Below, piece after piece: positions 10,906 to 22,240 of a stretch of 64,000 nt of DNA (its first letter is position 1; the number at the start of each line of letters is the position of its first letter). Origin of the DNA: Stenopsyche tienmushanensis. Lineage: Eukaryota > Arthropoda > Insecta > Trichoptera > Stenopsychidae. The stretch covers positions 3,658,001 to 3,722,000 of the forward strand of contig WACJ01000125.1 of NCBI GenBank assembly GCA_008973525.1. The letters run 5' to 3'. The translations under genes and the position numbers were made by a program. The notes beneath the pieces are model-generated. The model searched no databases. It saw nothing but the letters and a program-made list of their open reading frames with translations, and was not told the DNA's origin.

Positions 10906-12964
10906 CGAAATATTGAAATTAATTTTGAAAGAATAAATTTCAGATGAAATTAAATTTCATCCCTAAAATAATAAAAAAATCGAGGTCATTAAAACGCCAA
11001 GATTAATAGACACAGCCGCCATTAATAATGTTATTGTTGGGACCCTCTTCTTGGAAAAGCACCTCTTTTCCGGAAAACGTAAAATTCGACGCGGTTGAAT
11101 ATTTGAGCCCGATTTCACCTTCGTTTGGTTAAATTTTAACCAGGCGACATTCAAAACCACTTAACGTTTGAATGGCGGAATTCATCTCAGGTTAATTGTA
11201 TCAATTATACAAATTTCCCTGTGAAATATTCAGAGTTATTCAAGTATTGGGAGCGGAGGTGACAGAACACCAATTATAGTAGTTAAGCGAGCGAATTATT
11301 CAAAAAAAGTTTTTGCGTGCCATATAAGTGAATATGTATGTAAATGTGTCAATATTAAATGTGGGTGTTATCATCACATGTCTAGTGGTGTTTGATCATT
11401 CGCCGTATTTATATTTGAACGATGGAAAAAATATTGGAGTTGCATTGAGTTTTATTCAGATTTATTCATCTCATGGCAGTGTTCTTGATTGCATTTCGAG
11501 TGGATGCAAAAATACTGCATTTGATTTATTTTTGCGAAGCTGTATCTTATTGAACTCATTAGTGAGCGCCATTTCCATCCTCGCTGGAATTAATATTTTT
11601 CATTACAATTCCTCTCGAAGATTTTTTCTTGTGATGAATGAATATAATGGAAATGCAATTAAAATGCCAATATCGAAAGCAAAGGCCGCGGAAAGAAATT
11701 TAATAAAAATGGTGCAAAATAAACGCAATCAAATCCGCAGCCAAGAACTACTTGTTAAAATAAAAGGACCCTGAGTCTCAGAATCGGTTGCATTGCATTA
11801 AGGATGGAAGAGAAAAGACGTTCCTTGCATTTTGTATCGGCATCGTTACTTCTTTCATCCGAGAGAAGAATATTTCTTTGTTAATAAATAAAAATATTTT
11901 TTAATAAATTATGTATAAAAAATGTTCAATCCTTGCAATATTAATCGATTTAAATTTGAACATGAAAATAATTTTTAAGTAAAAATATAATAATTTCATT
12001 GAAATAATTTCTAATTTTAATATTTGTACTCAAATTTAAGATCGAACAATTGTTATATTAAATTCAAAAACAAAATTAATCGAGGGGTTTACTTTAGCCC
12101 TTAGTCCACATCCCTATTTCAACCACCAAGGCTTGCATTTAATGATTCGAAATTAAATTTCGTTGCAGGCTTCGCATAGGAAACGGTACAAAATAAAACA
12201 ATAGTTAAGATTGTCTTATTTCTTAACAACGCTCATTGCAAACTTTCATACATATTGAATACATTTAATTTTAGTTATTAAAGCAATCTATCCTCCATTA
12301 ATTTATGATTTAAATGCATTTAAGATATCATTTATCACCGATTAAATCCGCCACTTCCGAACATTTCCATGAGTCTGTGTATCCGTAAGAACATCAAAAA
12401 CGAATTTTATTAAATTGTATGATTTAAATAATCAATTGATGTTCATCAATATTTTTTGCTGTTATATTTACACACAGTATTCGACGTTAAAACATTGATT
12501 TATAGTCTGTTTGACTTTTTTTTCCAAATATTTGGCTAAGTTCAATACTATTTACATTCTTTGGTTTTGCTGTTTGACTTCCTCGGGGTTTTTCCTAATA
12601 AACAGTCGTATATTCTAAATATGGCTGGTTTTATTATGGCAGGCTAACAAACGTTTTATTTTATATCTTGCAGACTTTTATAGTATGTTTTTGCGGAAGA
12701 ATCGTCATATATTCAGAAGGAATGAACAAAATTGCTAAACTTCTACCTAATATTCTCCTAAATTTTTATTGATGTTATGACATTAGATTACAACTCATTA
12801 AACGCTGATGATTGTTATTAAAATAGACGATATGGAGTAATTATGTAAACCTAAATACAATAATATTAATGTGAGTCTAAGCGACTACCAAAGCATTATA
12901 AGTCCAAAATGAATCAGATATAATAATTTTTTGATACCCTTATATCAAAAAATCATATCATAAA
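10906..12964. other. Mostly unique DNA with one 148-codon open frame
   Basis: The longest open frame outside the LINE on the plus strand is at 11328-11774: a hydrophobic N-terminal stretch (about residues 8-24), a second hydrophobic segment around 70-92, and a basic C-terminus. I recognise no family and see no splice or promoter context. The rest (11775-12964) is AT-rich with no signal. Confidence 0.3.
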
Positions 12965-13306
12965 TACACAGGATGCTTTGTACATGGACCGACTATTTTT
13001 TTCGGAGGTTAGGGATATCTTCTGCTATGTTTCACATAAAAGCCCTATGTCCTAAGTGTCAGGGTTGTCGAAAAACTTTTTTTTCGAACCCAAAATTTCA
13101 ACTTTACGTCGTCTATTTTTTTTAACTTTTTAATCTGTGGTCGTAATCGAACGAAATAACTGTTTTTGTATTTTTTAATGTTGTTATGATCTAAATAAAT
13201 CATTTGTTAATGCAATTGGCTTAAAAAAAATACTTCTGAGTTTCCAAAATCACAAAAAATGTGCAAACAAAAGACAAATATCAACTTCTAAATTCCTTAA
13301 CTCTTT

Positions 13307-13669
13307 GCGGTCCTATGTCGAGTCTGGCTCGACTTTTTGTTTCTACATTTTTTCCCACTCAGATTTAAAACCATGTGATTTTATTTAGCGTATCGTGTTT
13401 AGGACAGTATTTGGAAAGAAATATTGGTTTTTATGATCCTTCATACAAAGGAAAGGGGCTGAATATACAAAATAAAATTTAAAAAAACCTGGTCTTCATT
13501 TAAGCCAATGTTTTGAGAGATAACATAATAATGCTTCCGTATAATATATATTAGTAAAATATACAACTTTGGTAAAAAAAATAGTGTTTTATTAAATAAT
13601 AACTTAAAAATTGAAAAAAAAAAATTATCTTAAAAATGTCTAAAATATTTAGGGACCGCAAAGGGTTAA
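13307..13669. mobile_element. piggyBac-like MITE nested in family T
   Basis: 363 bp bounded by TTAA, with terminal inverted repeats TTAACTCTTTGCGGTCCTA and, on the opposite strand, TTAACCCTTTGCGGTCCCTA (18 of 20 positions allowing one gap). The other family T copy has an uninterrupted site at about 20860-20885 with a single TTAA, confirming insertion into TTAA. No coding capacity. Confidence 0.85.
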
Positions 13670-13689
13670 ACTAATAACTATGGGAGCGT

Positions 13690-13885
13690 TATTCCATGGC
13701 TGGCTGGCATAAACTTTAAACCTGACACCATTGGATTTATTTACCTGGGGACGTCCCCTATGACGTAGCTCGCACTGTCTCCAGACCTGACACCAATGGA
13801 TTTGTTTATCTGGGAACGAGCCCTATTCCATGGCTAGCATGGTCTTCAAACCCGACGCCACTAGATATCTTTGTCTAGGGTCGTG
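13690..13885 (+). repeat. 65-bp tandem repeat derived from a transposase segment
   Basis: Three units start at homologous positions 13721, 13786 and 13851 (CCTGACACCA-type core), each 65 bases apart. Read in one frame the core gives SPDLTPMDLFIWG, which looks like the last-Asp region of a Tc1/mariner/IS630-type transposase. Since 65 is not a multiple of three, the array cannot keep one reading frame; it is a minisatellite born from coding DNA. The same period occurs at 20985-21089 and 24366-24500. Confidence 0.8.
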
Positions 13886-14015
13886 CAAGAGTATTAATTT
13901 ATACGAATTTTGACAACGTTGACACTTAGGACTTAGGGCCTTTATGTGAAATGTAGCAAAAAAAACCTAATCCCCAAAAAAAATATTTTTCGGTCCATGT
14001 GCAAAACATTCTGTA

Positions 14016-15149
14016 TATCCCCAATACCTTTTTACCTTATAATATATAATATTGTTTGGCATATTTCAAAACAATTCAATTAATTTGGTTTTTTTAAATA
14101 TTTTTTGTTAAAAAATAATTATGAAATATGCCTAAAATGCATTTTAGATTAACTGAGAGAATGTTTAAAAAACATATTTATGTGTTTGATAAGTCCGGTA
14201 TAAATTAGCTTATTTACGGTCGTCAGGAAGCCTCGGACATGTATGACATTTTTAACTCTTTATCGCGCTTTATCTCGCGGGATATTTTAATGGCTTAGAT
14301 AAAATACAACTTATCGTCATAGTCTCATCACAAACGGGTATTTAAGTACGTAATCGAATTTTGATACAGCCGTAAAATTAAATGCTAACAGGAAAGCCAC
14401 TCTCAAAGCCGATTTTTTTATCGATTATCTTTCAATTATTTAATAATTACGTCCCAGCACGCGTCTATTGAGATGCACATATTTCTACGGTACGTGCTGG
14501 TTTCCGGCAAATGTCGCCATACATTAACATAGCGCGTGGGCGTCATCAGCCCACGGTAGAAAGAATATTGTAATTATTTATCACACAAGAGGCTGGATGG
14601 AGAGCTCTATAGGTTTGAGGTCTCAGATCATCACCAGTTCTGCTCATTTGCATATGAATGACATCTGTGATTCGAGCGACGAACTGTTCATAGGTCCAAA
14701 GACCCAATGACAATTGCCAACATTTATGCCGCAACGTCGCACTCTACCAATTCATATTGTATTTTTTTTATGTGGATGGTGTATATGGCACTTTATAAAA
14801 ACTGATAATTTAAATTTTATGGTATAAAAATTCTCGAAAAAAATGCATAATATTGTTAAAACGACTTACAATGTGCATTTAATTTTGAGATATTACAAAT
14901 CTTTGTTTATTAATATTTATATCTTATGTTCCTCTACAAAGAAAACCACACACTAACAGCATTTTGTATATAATTGCTAATGTACTTGAAGGAAGGGTTA
15001 CCATTTATATTCTTCAATATTTACAGTTTTAATATTAAATAGCCCAGCGGTTAATTATTTCAACTTATTCGTTCATATTGTTAAATCAAAATCATGATTA
15101 GGAATTGTAGAAAATGCAACTATTTAAGGAATTCATGAATAAGGGACTC
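14016..15149. other. No supported gene
   Basis: The 14450-14760 part is less AT-rich and holds a 62-codon minus-strand frame with no motif. Nothing else found. Confidence 0.35.
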
Positions 15150-15540
15150 ACTCTAAAATGTCAAAAAATTCGAAAAAATTTAAATTTAATTTTTTGAAAG
15201 TATGTATCTTTGAGAATCTCTTCTATAATTTTGGTGAAGAAATTCGTATTATTTTAATACTTTACAGCCTATTTAAATAGTGCGATCGAAGCTGAGCGCT
15301 AACAATTTTTCAGAACTTAAAACTTTAAACGCGTTTTTTTCGAAACGACATTTTTGCATACTTCATTAAGTGTATCTCAAAATATAAAGCACCGATGGGC
15401 TCGAAATTTTACAAGCTTATTTAACACATATATAGCTATGTTTTGCAAAATTTATGTATGGCAAAATCAGACCAAAATATTTGTTTTTTTTTACTTTTTA
15501 CACTAAAAAGTACCTCAAAAAAGGCGTTTTTTTCAATTTT
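15150..15540. repeat. AT-rich repeat resembling Kolobok-like ends
   Basis: Carries the phrase AAACTTTAAACGCGTTTTTT followed by TCGAAACGACATTTTT, close to TTTCGAGAAAAACGCGTTTA at about 24307 and TTTCGAGATAATGTCGTTTA at about 47674. The shared phrase suggests one old transposon family. The boundaries are uncertain. Confidence 0.35.
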
Positions 15541-17339
15541 TTTCTTCAAATCGGCAACATTTTTTTATTTTAAAAATTTTATTAATTGAGGTTCCAAACA
15601 TAGCGACACTCGTATAGATTAAGAATCTTTTTCACTTTTTGGTTCGGGTAAGTCTGGATGAAAAAATTGATCAACGCCTTGGATATGCATCGTTTTTGAT
15701 GCTATAAAACCGATAAAATGTATTTACCGATGATAGATCCCAAAAATATTAAGATCATCATATGTTGTATACACTGTGAAATATAAAGATAAAAATTGTC
15801 TGGTTTTTGGGACGTCAAAATGGGATGAACACTTAAGGCAGCTCAATGAATTTGGTTATAATTCTATGGATATATTTTGTTAGGGAGTTGTAATGTATTA
15901 ATAAATTCAAGTTTTATATCCAAACTCTCTAACTATCATCGGTATTTATAGAGTTAATTAATTCAGGCATTATGCATAACGCATTGAAAAGATTAATATT
16001 ACCTTAAAAAGTGTTTTTGGAAGCAAATCTATCAAATTTGAATGATAATATGGCTTGAAAATACCACGATATTAATATTTTTATCCGGCTGTCTTGATCC
16101 AGATTTAGCCTGATTTCCTTGATTTTAAGAAGTAAATACAGAAGCACTTAATATTTTTGTATAATGCTATTCCTTTATATATGAACTTTCATCTATAATT
16201 CCTATTCAAATAATAATATACTTACTTAATCATATGTGGAAGACAAATGGATACCATCGCATGAAAAATCCATTTGTTATAGAAATCCCTCTATTTTAAA
16301 AGCATTCCCATGGAAACCCAAACGATAATTAATGCAATTGTATTGTCATTGATATGATGTATAATATATGTTCGCTTATACTTTAAATTTGTATATAGAA
16401 AGCCTTTTCTTTTTAAAATTTCGTGGAAATCTTTCTAAATCAATGTCCGATAAAAGCCCCTCAGCAAAGAATCAACTTCAAATATTTATGCAGAACATCA
16501 ACGATAAATATTTATTTATGTTACGATGTGTAACATCTGATGCATCTTTTGAGTTAGGACTTGATTATTTTACTTACACGTCGAAAGCGTAGGTGTGGAG
16601 TTTCGAAATAACTTCGAACCCATTCTCAAGTTTGTAACAGCTGTGACCCAACTTGTGAATGAAAGTAAGCCCGTCTTTAGTGTCATAAAAGCAGACCTCA
16701 AGAACCTTCACAGCGCGGCCTTTGTGTGATTATTAAAAATGGACCCCAAATAAAATAATAATAAAAAGTCATTTTTATATCTTCATCGAGCATTGTGCGA
16801 TGAGATGCTGTGTTTGGACAGCAGGATGTTGAGATTAATACTCTCGAATATCATCGTCGAAAATATACCAATATTTAATATTGATCGAGGCCTTCATGAA
16901 GGATGACTTCAAGCATCAAGTTTCTTCAAAATGCAGAAGTCTCGTATGACCATCGTGCATTTTTATTTGGTGGAGAAATTGATCCCTTTACCATCGCTGT
17001 TTTATCTCAAGAAGTTATCTTTACTCGGTGTGTAATTAAAATACGTTTTATGAAAAAAAAATCGTAGGCGTCGACATTTTTAGCGTAGGTTTCTTACAAC
17101 CGGCACACCCAACTAATTTTACGTGGGATTTGTACCTTTTGGACAAGTTCAAATTGCACTCGTGAAATGTGGACTAAACAAGACTCGACAAAAAATGCAT
17201 ATTAAATGCACAGCCTTCGAATTATTTAATTCAATTAAAATCGAGATGATTTGTGTTTAATCACTCGAAGAAATTAATCAATATAAGAATTTCATTCTGA
17301 GACAGGCCTTAAGGTATTAATTAAAAGGCATTCTAAGTC
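15541..17339. other. No supported gene
   Basis: A 74-codon plus-strand frame at 16368-16592 has no recognisable motif. 16590-17240 includes less AT-rich text with stops in all frames, possibly an old decayed element. Nothing firm. Confidence 0.3.
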
Positions 17340-17500
17340 AACTTTATTATTTTTAGAGTGAAACTTTATGGATTGTCCGTCGTATACATCATACACACAC
17401 TACACGCATGAAGCAACCAATAGAGTTTGCCTGTTTTATTATATATTACACAAATACAGCTTAATCGCTATAAAAGCTAAAAAGTTTTATTTCTACCGCG
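17340..17500 (+). repeat. Dispersed repeat family A
   Basis: Matches 3925-4060, with GCAACCAATAGAG, TGCCTGTTTTATTATATATT and ACACAAATACAG in the family order. The 5' part is diverged. Confidence 0.65.
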
Positions 17501-17852
17501 CGAAAGTACTCACATGAGTTTTATATGTTAATTTTACAGAATGAGGCCAAATATCAACTTGTCATTTTTTTTTGTTGTGGTTGGCTAAACAACTAATGAT
17601 TTTTTAATGTGATATTGCTTCAATACGTCTCTAACATTCATATCAGTGTATTAATTGTATCAATCCGTTTTTAATGATATCAATATAAAGTTATATTTGA
17701 TATGTGATTAAAAACATGTTCAAAAACATCTCATAAATTTAAAGCCAAGATGTGTGAGCTATGATTGGTTTATTTACAGAAAATCAAAACTAAGCATTGA
17801 TAAATATTAATGTAATAATAAACTGCAAAATAGGAAAAACCCTTCATTTTTT

Positions 17853-17905
17853 AACACTCTCGTCGCTCAGCCTGATTCAGTGTTGTTTCTCACAGTACGG
17901 GAATG
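17853..17905 (+). mobile_element. TTAA-type transposon terminus
   Basis: TTAACACTCTCGTCGCTCAG followed by TGATTCAGTGTTGTTTCTCAC closely matches 52913-52960. The shared TTAAC-start fits a piggyBac-like terminus. The opposite end was not found. Confidence 0.45.
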
Positions 17906-17924
17906 ACATTCGTAAAATTCGGTT

Positions 17925-18620
17925 ATATGGTTCCGCAAAAACATCGTGTAATACATATCCGTGTTATACAAGGTTTACCGCGGAAAATCGCACAAAAAAA
18001 CTATGACTTTATGATTTTAAAAACCGCATAACTTTGAAACAGCTATATAAAATATATCCAAAATCGCATAAAAATAGTTAATAAAAAACAGGAAAACACT
18101 AAGGCAATAAAAAATGACATTTTTGGTAACATTTAAAGGACGTCTTGTATCATTGGTTAAATTTTAAGGATGTCTGACATCTGGTATCTCAAATGCCAGA
18201 CATCCCATAGAGAAATACTAATTATTTTAATTACAAACTATCATCGCCTTATGACAATTTTCGTTTCGATTTTCGATATGACTCAAAATGGATCTCTTCT
18301 TCGGAAGAAATAGTATACCCAGCGTCAATTTTATCATTTTTCTGTGTAGATTTAATTAGCAAAGATGTCACTTTAGTCCCTAGCCAAAAAAAATAGATCA
18401 CAAAATGGCGACTGTTTAAAAAAAAATCAGTCAAGTCATTTTTTAGCTTTATTTTGTCACAGTTTTACATAAATAAAAGTGTTTATGATTTATTTTCTAT
18501 TTTATCCAAAATATTTCAATACGTACTCTTTATGAAATTTAAAAAAAAAAGAGAAAATTGCTTTAAAAAAAACCGCATAACTTCGAAATCGCACAAAAAG
18601 AGGTTTGAGTATATGAGCCT
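17925..18620. repeat. pogo/Tigger-like terminal sequence, decayed
   Basis: AAACCGCATAACTTTGAAA at about 18019, a second copy at about 18569, and ACCGCGGAAAATCGCAC near 17978 resemble the minus strand of 50540-50672. In that family the repeated CGCATAA and CCGCGG words lie just inside the ends. The interior has no intact frame. Confidence 0.4.
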
Positions 18621-18764
18621 CGTATGACCGTGTTATCGCTCTTCGGAAACTGCACTTACCCCAGAACCATCATTCGGTTGAAAACCATACTTCTTCTGCA
18701 CAAATATCAGTATTTTTTTATGTTCAAATTAGTAAATTCTAGTAAAAAAATGGTTGTGGTTAGA

Positions 18765-19000
18765 AAATGTTAGGACCCGACAATGAAAAGAAGGAAGCCA
18801 AAAAAGCGTTTTACGGTTTAGAAATTCATAAAAATTCACAGGGTAAATCCATTAAAAAGAATTGTAGCCTTTGTTACAAAAATATGAAACAAATTTTTGA
18901 TCATCAAGAAGCGGAAAAAAAAATGTAAAAAGGGTCTCAACATATTGTCCTAATTGTCCAAAACCATCTCATATGTGTTTTAATTTTTTTTATTGAATAC
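18765..19000 (+). pseudogene. Broken piggyBac-type transposase C-terminus
   Basis: The plus strand encodes the Cys-rich C-terminal end of a piggyBac-family transposase. CSLCYKNMKQIFDHQEAEKK is read from about 18862; after a frame change in an A-run near 18925 the frame continues with VKRVSTYCPNCPKPSHMCFN, then a stop. The CxxC...YCPxCP...C spacing is that of the piggyBac cysteine-rich domain, which binds terminal DNA in this family. The catalytic DDD domain is not present upstream in readable form. It is disrupted by the frameshift and truncated, hence non-functional. It differs from the copy at 21335-21455, so two piggyBac lineages are represented. Confidence 0.65.
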
Positions 19001-19139
19001 CATGCTACATAATATAGTTATTTTAATTGTATGTCTTTAAATGTTATATATTGTATAATATGTATTTTTTTAAATCTGTTTATTTTAAATTTGCATGTGC
19101 TTATTCCATTAAATAGAAATGAAATCACTTGTTAAATCG

Positions 19140-19300
19140 TATTAAAGCGAAGGAAGAAAACGTCCACCAAAATTATGCGACGGAACCTCCGCGGGGGAAC
19201 GGCCGTCGCGTATATCTAATGGACGTTGCGATGAATGAGTTAATGGCAACAAAAAAAATAGAGTTTCTTGAACCGTGTCTCGATACAAATTGATTATATT
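19140..19300 (+). repeat. Repeat shared with 43.7 kb
   Basis: TTAATGGCAACAAAAAAAAT at about 19233 and the following GAACCGTGTCTCGATACAAA match 43725-43790. Both start at TTAA. Upstream, 19140-19220 is CpG-richer (CCTCCGCGGGGG, GGCCGTCGCG). Class unknown. Confidence 0.45.
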
Positions 19301-20539
19301 ATACAAAGACAATGTTACCGAATTTCGATTATCGACCTCCCTAATGGAACACTTATTATAATTTTTTTAAAATTAAAAGCCTAAATTTGCATATAATATT
19401 AAATAGTTTAAGACTGTTTCAAAGACAAATTAAAACATCCCTTTATTAAGCACCATTGTGTATTGGAATCCCATTTGAATGTATAAATTAAGGATGAGGA
19501 AACGGACGCCTTGTCATTTCAATTAAATTCTATAACGGTTAGGCTCGCTGCTAAATGTGGCCAAGATAGAATGATCACTGTTACATTATAAATGTTAAAT
19601 TTACATCTCATGACCACATGGGACAATGATCGGCTTGCCAAGGATCTCGGTTGATATAAGATACAGTGCTTAGTTAGAGAGCTATGTTCTTATTATATCT
19701 GTGATTCTGACGGGCGAATTTGCTGAATGATTCAAATTGTACCTTGATAATAAACAAGTTTGAAACAAAATTTGCAAAAAAATCTGATTTAATCACAAAA
19801 ATTCGTTTGAATGAAATATTTCATTGAGGTTGAAATTATTTTTAATTTTGACATATACAATATTTAATATGTATTTTTAGATGATTTTTATATGTATGGA
19901 AGTCTAAATCTCTTTTCAATTTCGTATATTTTTGGCTTCCATATTTTGAGGTCGTTGATATTCTCTCGCTATTTTTAACACATTTCTTTCCTTTCGATTT
20001 CCCATTTTACACATCATTTTTTAGCGCCCTTCGTGCCCTGTTTTATTTATCAACCTCGGCAGCGATACGGTCTTCCTATATCACCAAGGCATTTCTATAT
20101 CTTCGTTTCCGTCCTATTTGCTACACCTTTATATCCGAGGGACGCCGACAAAATACAATGGGTGGCCACGGGGTGGTGTCAAAAACAGTTTTGGAACCAT
20201 TTCCTCGGCATATGTTTTTATATGTGTGTATTTTTTATGACGAGTGTGTAAAGCCTACGCGGAGATCAAAGTCATTTGAGTTGGGCGCGTGGGATGCGAG
20301 CATTTGACGGTTTCACAATCAATTTGACCGGATTGTCTTAAAACTTCTATAAACGTTCTGGTGAATTGTCACTAATAGTACTTTGTTACTTATTTGTTCG
20401 AATTTACCGACATATTGTGGTGTGGTATTGTTTGGTGCTATAAAATCAACACGTCTTGCCTTGATGTGTCACTCGTGATGGTGCACTTTGGGAAACACAA
20501 CAGTCATAAAATTTTATATAAACATATATATTGTATATA
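19301..20539. other. No supported gene
   Basis: Short open frames only (72 codons at 20033-20251; the 66-codon frame at 20394-20594 runs into family T). Text from 19920 to 20350 is less repetitive than its surroundings but shows no motif. Confidence 0.35.
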
Positions 20540-20984
20540 TACAGGGTGTTTTGCCTATGGACCAACAATTTTTTTTTGTGGCATAAGGGGGTAATTTGCT
20601 ACGTTTCATACACAGACGTTATGTCGTAAGTGTCAGGGTTGTCGAAATAGTTTTTTTTTAATATTTTGAAAAATACCCAAAATTTCATCTTTAAACCACT
20701 TAATCTATAGTCATAATAGCACAAAATATCTGTTTCTATATTTTGTAATATTATTTTTCTTCTAAATAAATAATTATTTTATGCAATCGATTTAAAGAAT
20801 ATTACTTATGAGCTTCCAAAGTCACATAAAATGTGTACACGAATGATAAATATCCATTTCTAAATTCTTAAAAGAAAAAACTAACAAATATTTATAACTT
20901 AGTTTAGTTTTAAAATGTTCTCTAAATTATACTCTTTCCAAGGATATGCTAAAAATCATTCAATAAGTCGATAAACTTGAAGAG

Positions 20985-21089
20985 GTACCCTATTCCGTGG
21001 CTCGCACGGCTTCCAGATCTGACACCAATGGATTTCTCTGTCTAGAGATGTGCCCTATACTGTGGCTTGCACGATCTCCAGACCTGTCC
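20985..21089 (+). repeat. 65-bp tandem repeat in family T copy 2
   Basis: Two units with homologous positions 21018 and 21083, 65 bases apart, reading around LPDLTPMDF in one frame. The second unit is cut off by the TTAA element at 21090. Confidence 0.7.
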
Positions 21090-21334
21090 TTAGCCTTTTA
21101 AGCGGGGAAGCTCCTTTTCAATAACGCAACATACAGTAGGTGTGCAAATTTTCGTTATGACGTATATATACGTCCCGCCCACCTGGTGTGTTAATTTACA
21201 AAAAAATCAATGAAATGTATATTTTTTATATACATAAATATATAGAGAAGTTAACAAATACAAAACAATAAATAAAATGGAAACAGAGTTTAAAAAAATA
21301 AAATATATCCATACATAAATTCAAAACTCAACTT

Positions 21335-21455
21335 CTGTGTGATATATTTTAAAACAATTGTAGACATGTAGTGCTACCTCACAATCTGGACATCAGTATG
21401 TAGATTCTTTCCCTTTTTTATTATAAACTCGACACATCCTGGCTTTAGTTCCCTT
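21335..21455 (-). pseudogene. piggyBac-type transposase Cys-rich end, decayed
   Basis: Read on the minus strand: CRVYNKKGKESTY, a stop, CPDCEVALHVYNCF, then KIYHTEVE. The order CxxC-like, Y.CPxC, a further Cys-containing turn, CFxIYHT is the canonical tail of PGBD/piggyBac-family transposases, a zinc-binding domain that contacts transposon ends. The in-frame stop before CPDC and the loss of upstream catalytic coding show it is dead. It explains the palindromic TTAA elements as piggyBac-related. Confidence 0.65.
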
Positions 21456-21789
21456 TCATTTGTTCTATGAAAATGCTTTTCAATTTAGTGTGAGGGCTTA
21501 GTAAATGTTGTTTTTTTTGATGGCATAGGTTAGCTTTTTACTATATTGTCTGAATTGAGCATCAATACATTTTTTTTCCCTTTCATTGTAAAATTACAAG
21601 TTTATCTTTGAATCTTACCTTATGCTACTAGTCACCGTTTTACTAAGTACACGTCCACTCCAACACAATAGCGAAGTGCAACCAATTTACTATCTACCTT
21701 AAATTCATGTCAAAATATGTATCGACAACTCATATATTCGTTAAACAAAAAAAAGTTCCGCCTGCTTTAGGACTCAACATATATTACGA

Positions 21790-21895
21790 GGACGTATATA
21801 TACGTCCTAACCAATTTCGATGCAGTTTACATTGGACGTATATATACGTCCTAACCAATTTCGATGCAGTTTACTTTGGACGTATATATACGTCC
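21790..21895. repeat. Three perfect 18-bp palindromes at 44-bp spacing
   Basis: GGACGTATATATACGTCC occurs at 21790-21807, 21834-21851 and 21878-21895, each start exactly 44 bases after the previous one, within a 44-bp tandem unit. Located about 20 bases inside the right end of the piggyBac-like element. Four helical turns of spacing would put the sites on one DNA face (inference). Confidence 0.9.
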
Positions 21896-22019
21896 CACCC
21901 ATTTAACAGGTTAAGACATAATATCTATATGTGAAACATAGCAAATGACCCCTTCCCTAACCTCCAAAAATTTGTCGGTCCATATAAAAAACATCCTGTA
22001 TATATATTCCTATTAAAAA

Positions 22020-22240
22020 ATGTATTCAACTCCAAGCGGCATTTGGTCGGAAAGAGATGGAAAACCGTTTCTACTCTTTCCGTATCCACCACACACATCA
22101 TATATATGCTATGCGCATGCGCCCCGCCGCCTCTACTGTAGGTGTGTTTATATGTATAATAAAACGACCACTAGACCAATAGGTGCCTATTTTATTATAT
22201 ATATCACAATCATAGCTAATTATTTTAAAGCAACTTGCTG
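22020..22240 (+). repeat. Dispersed repeat family A
   Basis: Contains AACTCCAAGCGG, GCTATGCGCATGCGC, ACGACCACTAGACCAAT and TTTTATTATATATATCAC in family order. Begins about 20 bases after family T copy 2. Confidence 0.7.

Larger units (their letters stand above)
12965..14015. mobile_element. Long-TIR DNA transposon, family T, copy 1
   Basis: The ends are imperfect inverted repeats of about 100 bp, opening ACAGGATGCTTTGTACATGG on the left and, on the opposite strand, ACAGAATGTTTTGCACATGG on the right. They share CACATAAA, CCTAAGTGTCA and GTTGTC further in. TA at the edges fits a Tc1/mariner-type target. The interior contains a decayed transposase segment with a repeated PDLTPMD-type motif (see 13690-13885) and a separate TTAA insertion at 13307-13669. 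No intact ORF. Related copies: 20540-22000, 8720-8812 and probably 24366-24500. Confidence 0.75.
21090..21914 (-). mobile_element. piggyBac-like element, copy B, nested in family T
   Basis: 825 bp, ending in TTAA at 21911-21914 and starting with a mutated TTAG at 21090. The left end CCTTTTAAGCGGGGAAGC and right end CATTTAACAGGTTAA match copy A (6024-6539). The interior is longer than copy A and holds a decayed C-terminal transposase segment on the minus strand (21335-21455), which identifies the superfamily. Subterminal palindromes: 21159-21174 on the left, and three on the right at 21790, 21834 and 21878. It sits inside family T copy 2, whose right terminal repeat resumes at 21915. Confidence 0.8.
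20540..22000. mobile_element. Long-TIR DNA transposon, family T, copy 2
   Basis: The left end TACAGGGTGTTTTGCC at 20540 and the right end, on the opposite strand TACAGGATGTTTTTTATATG at 22000, pair as inverted repeats. The interior matches copy 1: GTGTCAGGGTTGTCGAAA, then AAATATCCATTTCTAAATTC. It is interrupted by a piggyBac-like element at 21090-21914. The 65-bp tandem units are just left of that insertion. No intact transposase. Confidence 0.75.

Noticed and set aside
21790..21895. CRISPR-like array (regular direct repeats)
   Set aside because: The spacers are near-identical 26-base segments of one tandem unit, the DNA is eukaryotic, and the array lies in a transposon end.
21707..21934. 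75-codon frame with a repeated DVYIRPNQF-like peptide
   Set aside because: It is a translation of the 44-bp palindromic tandem repeat near a transposon end, not a protein repeat.
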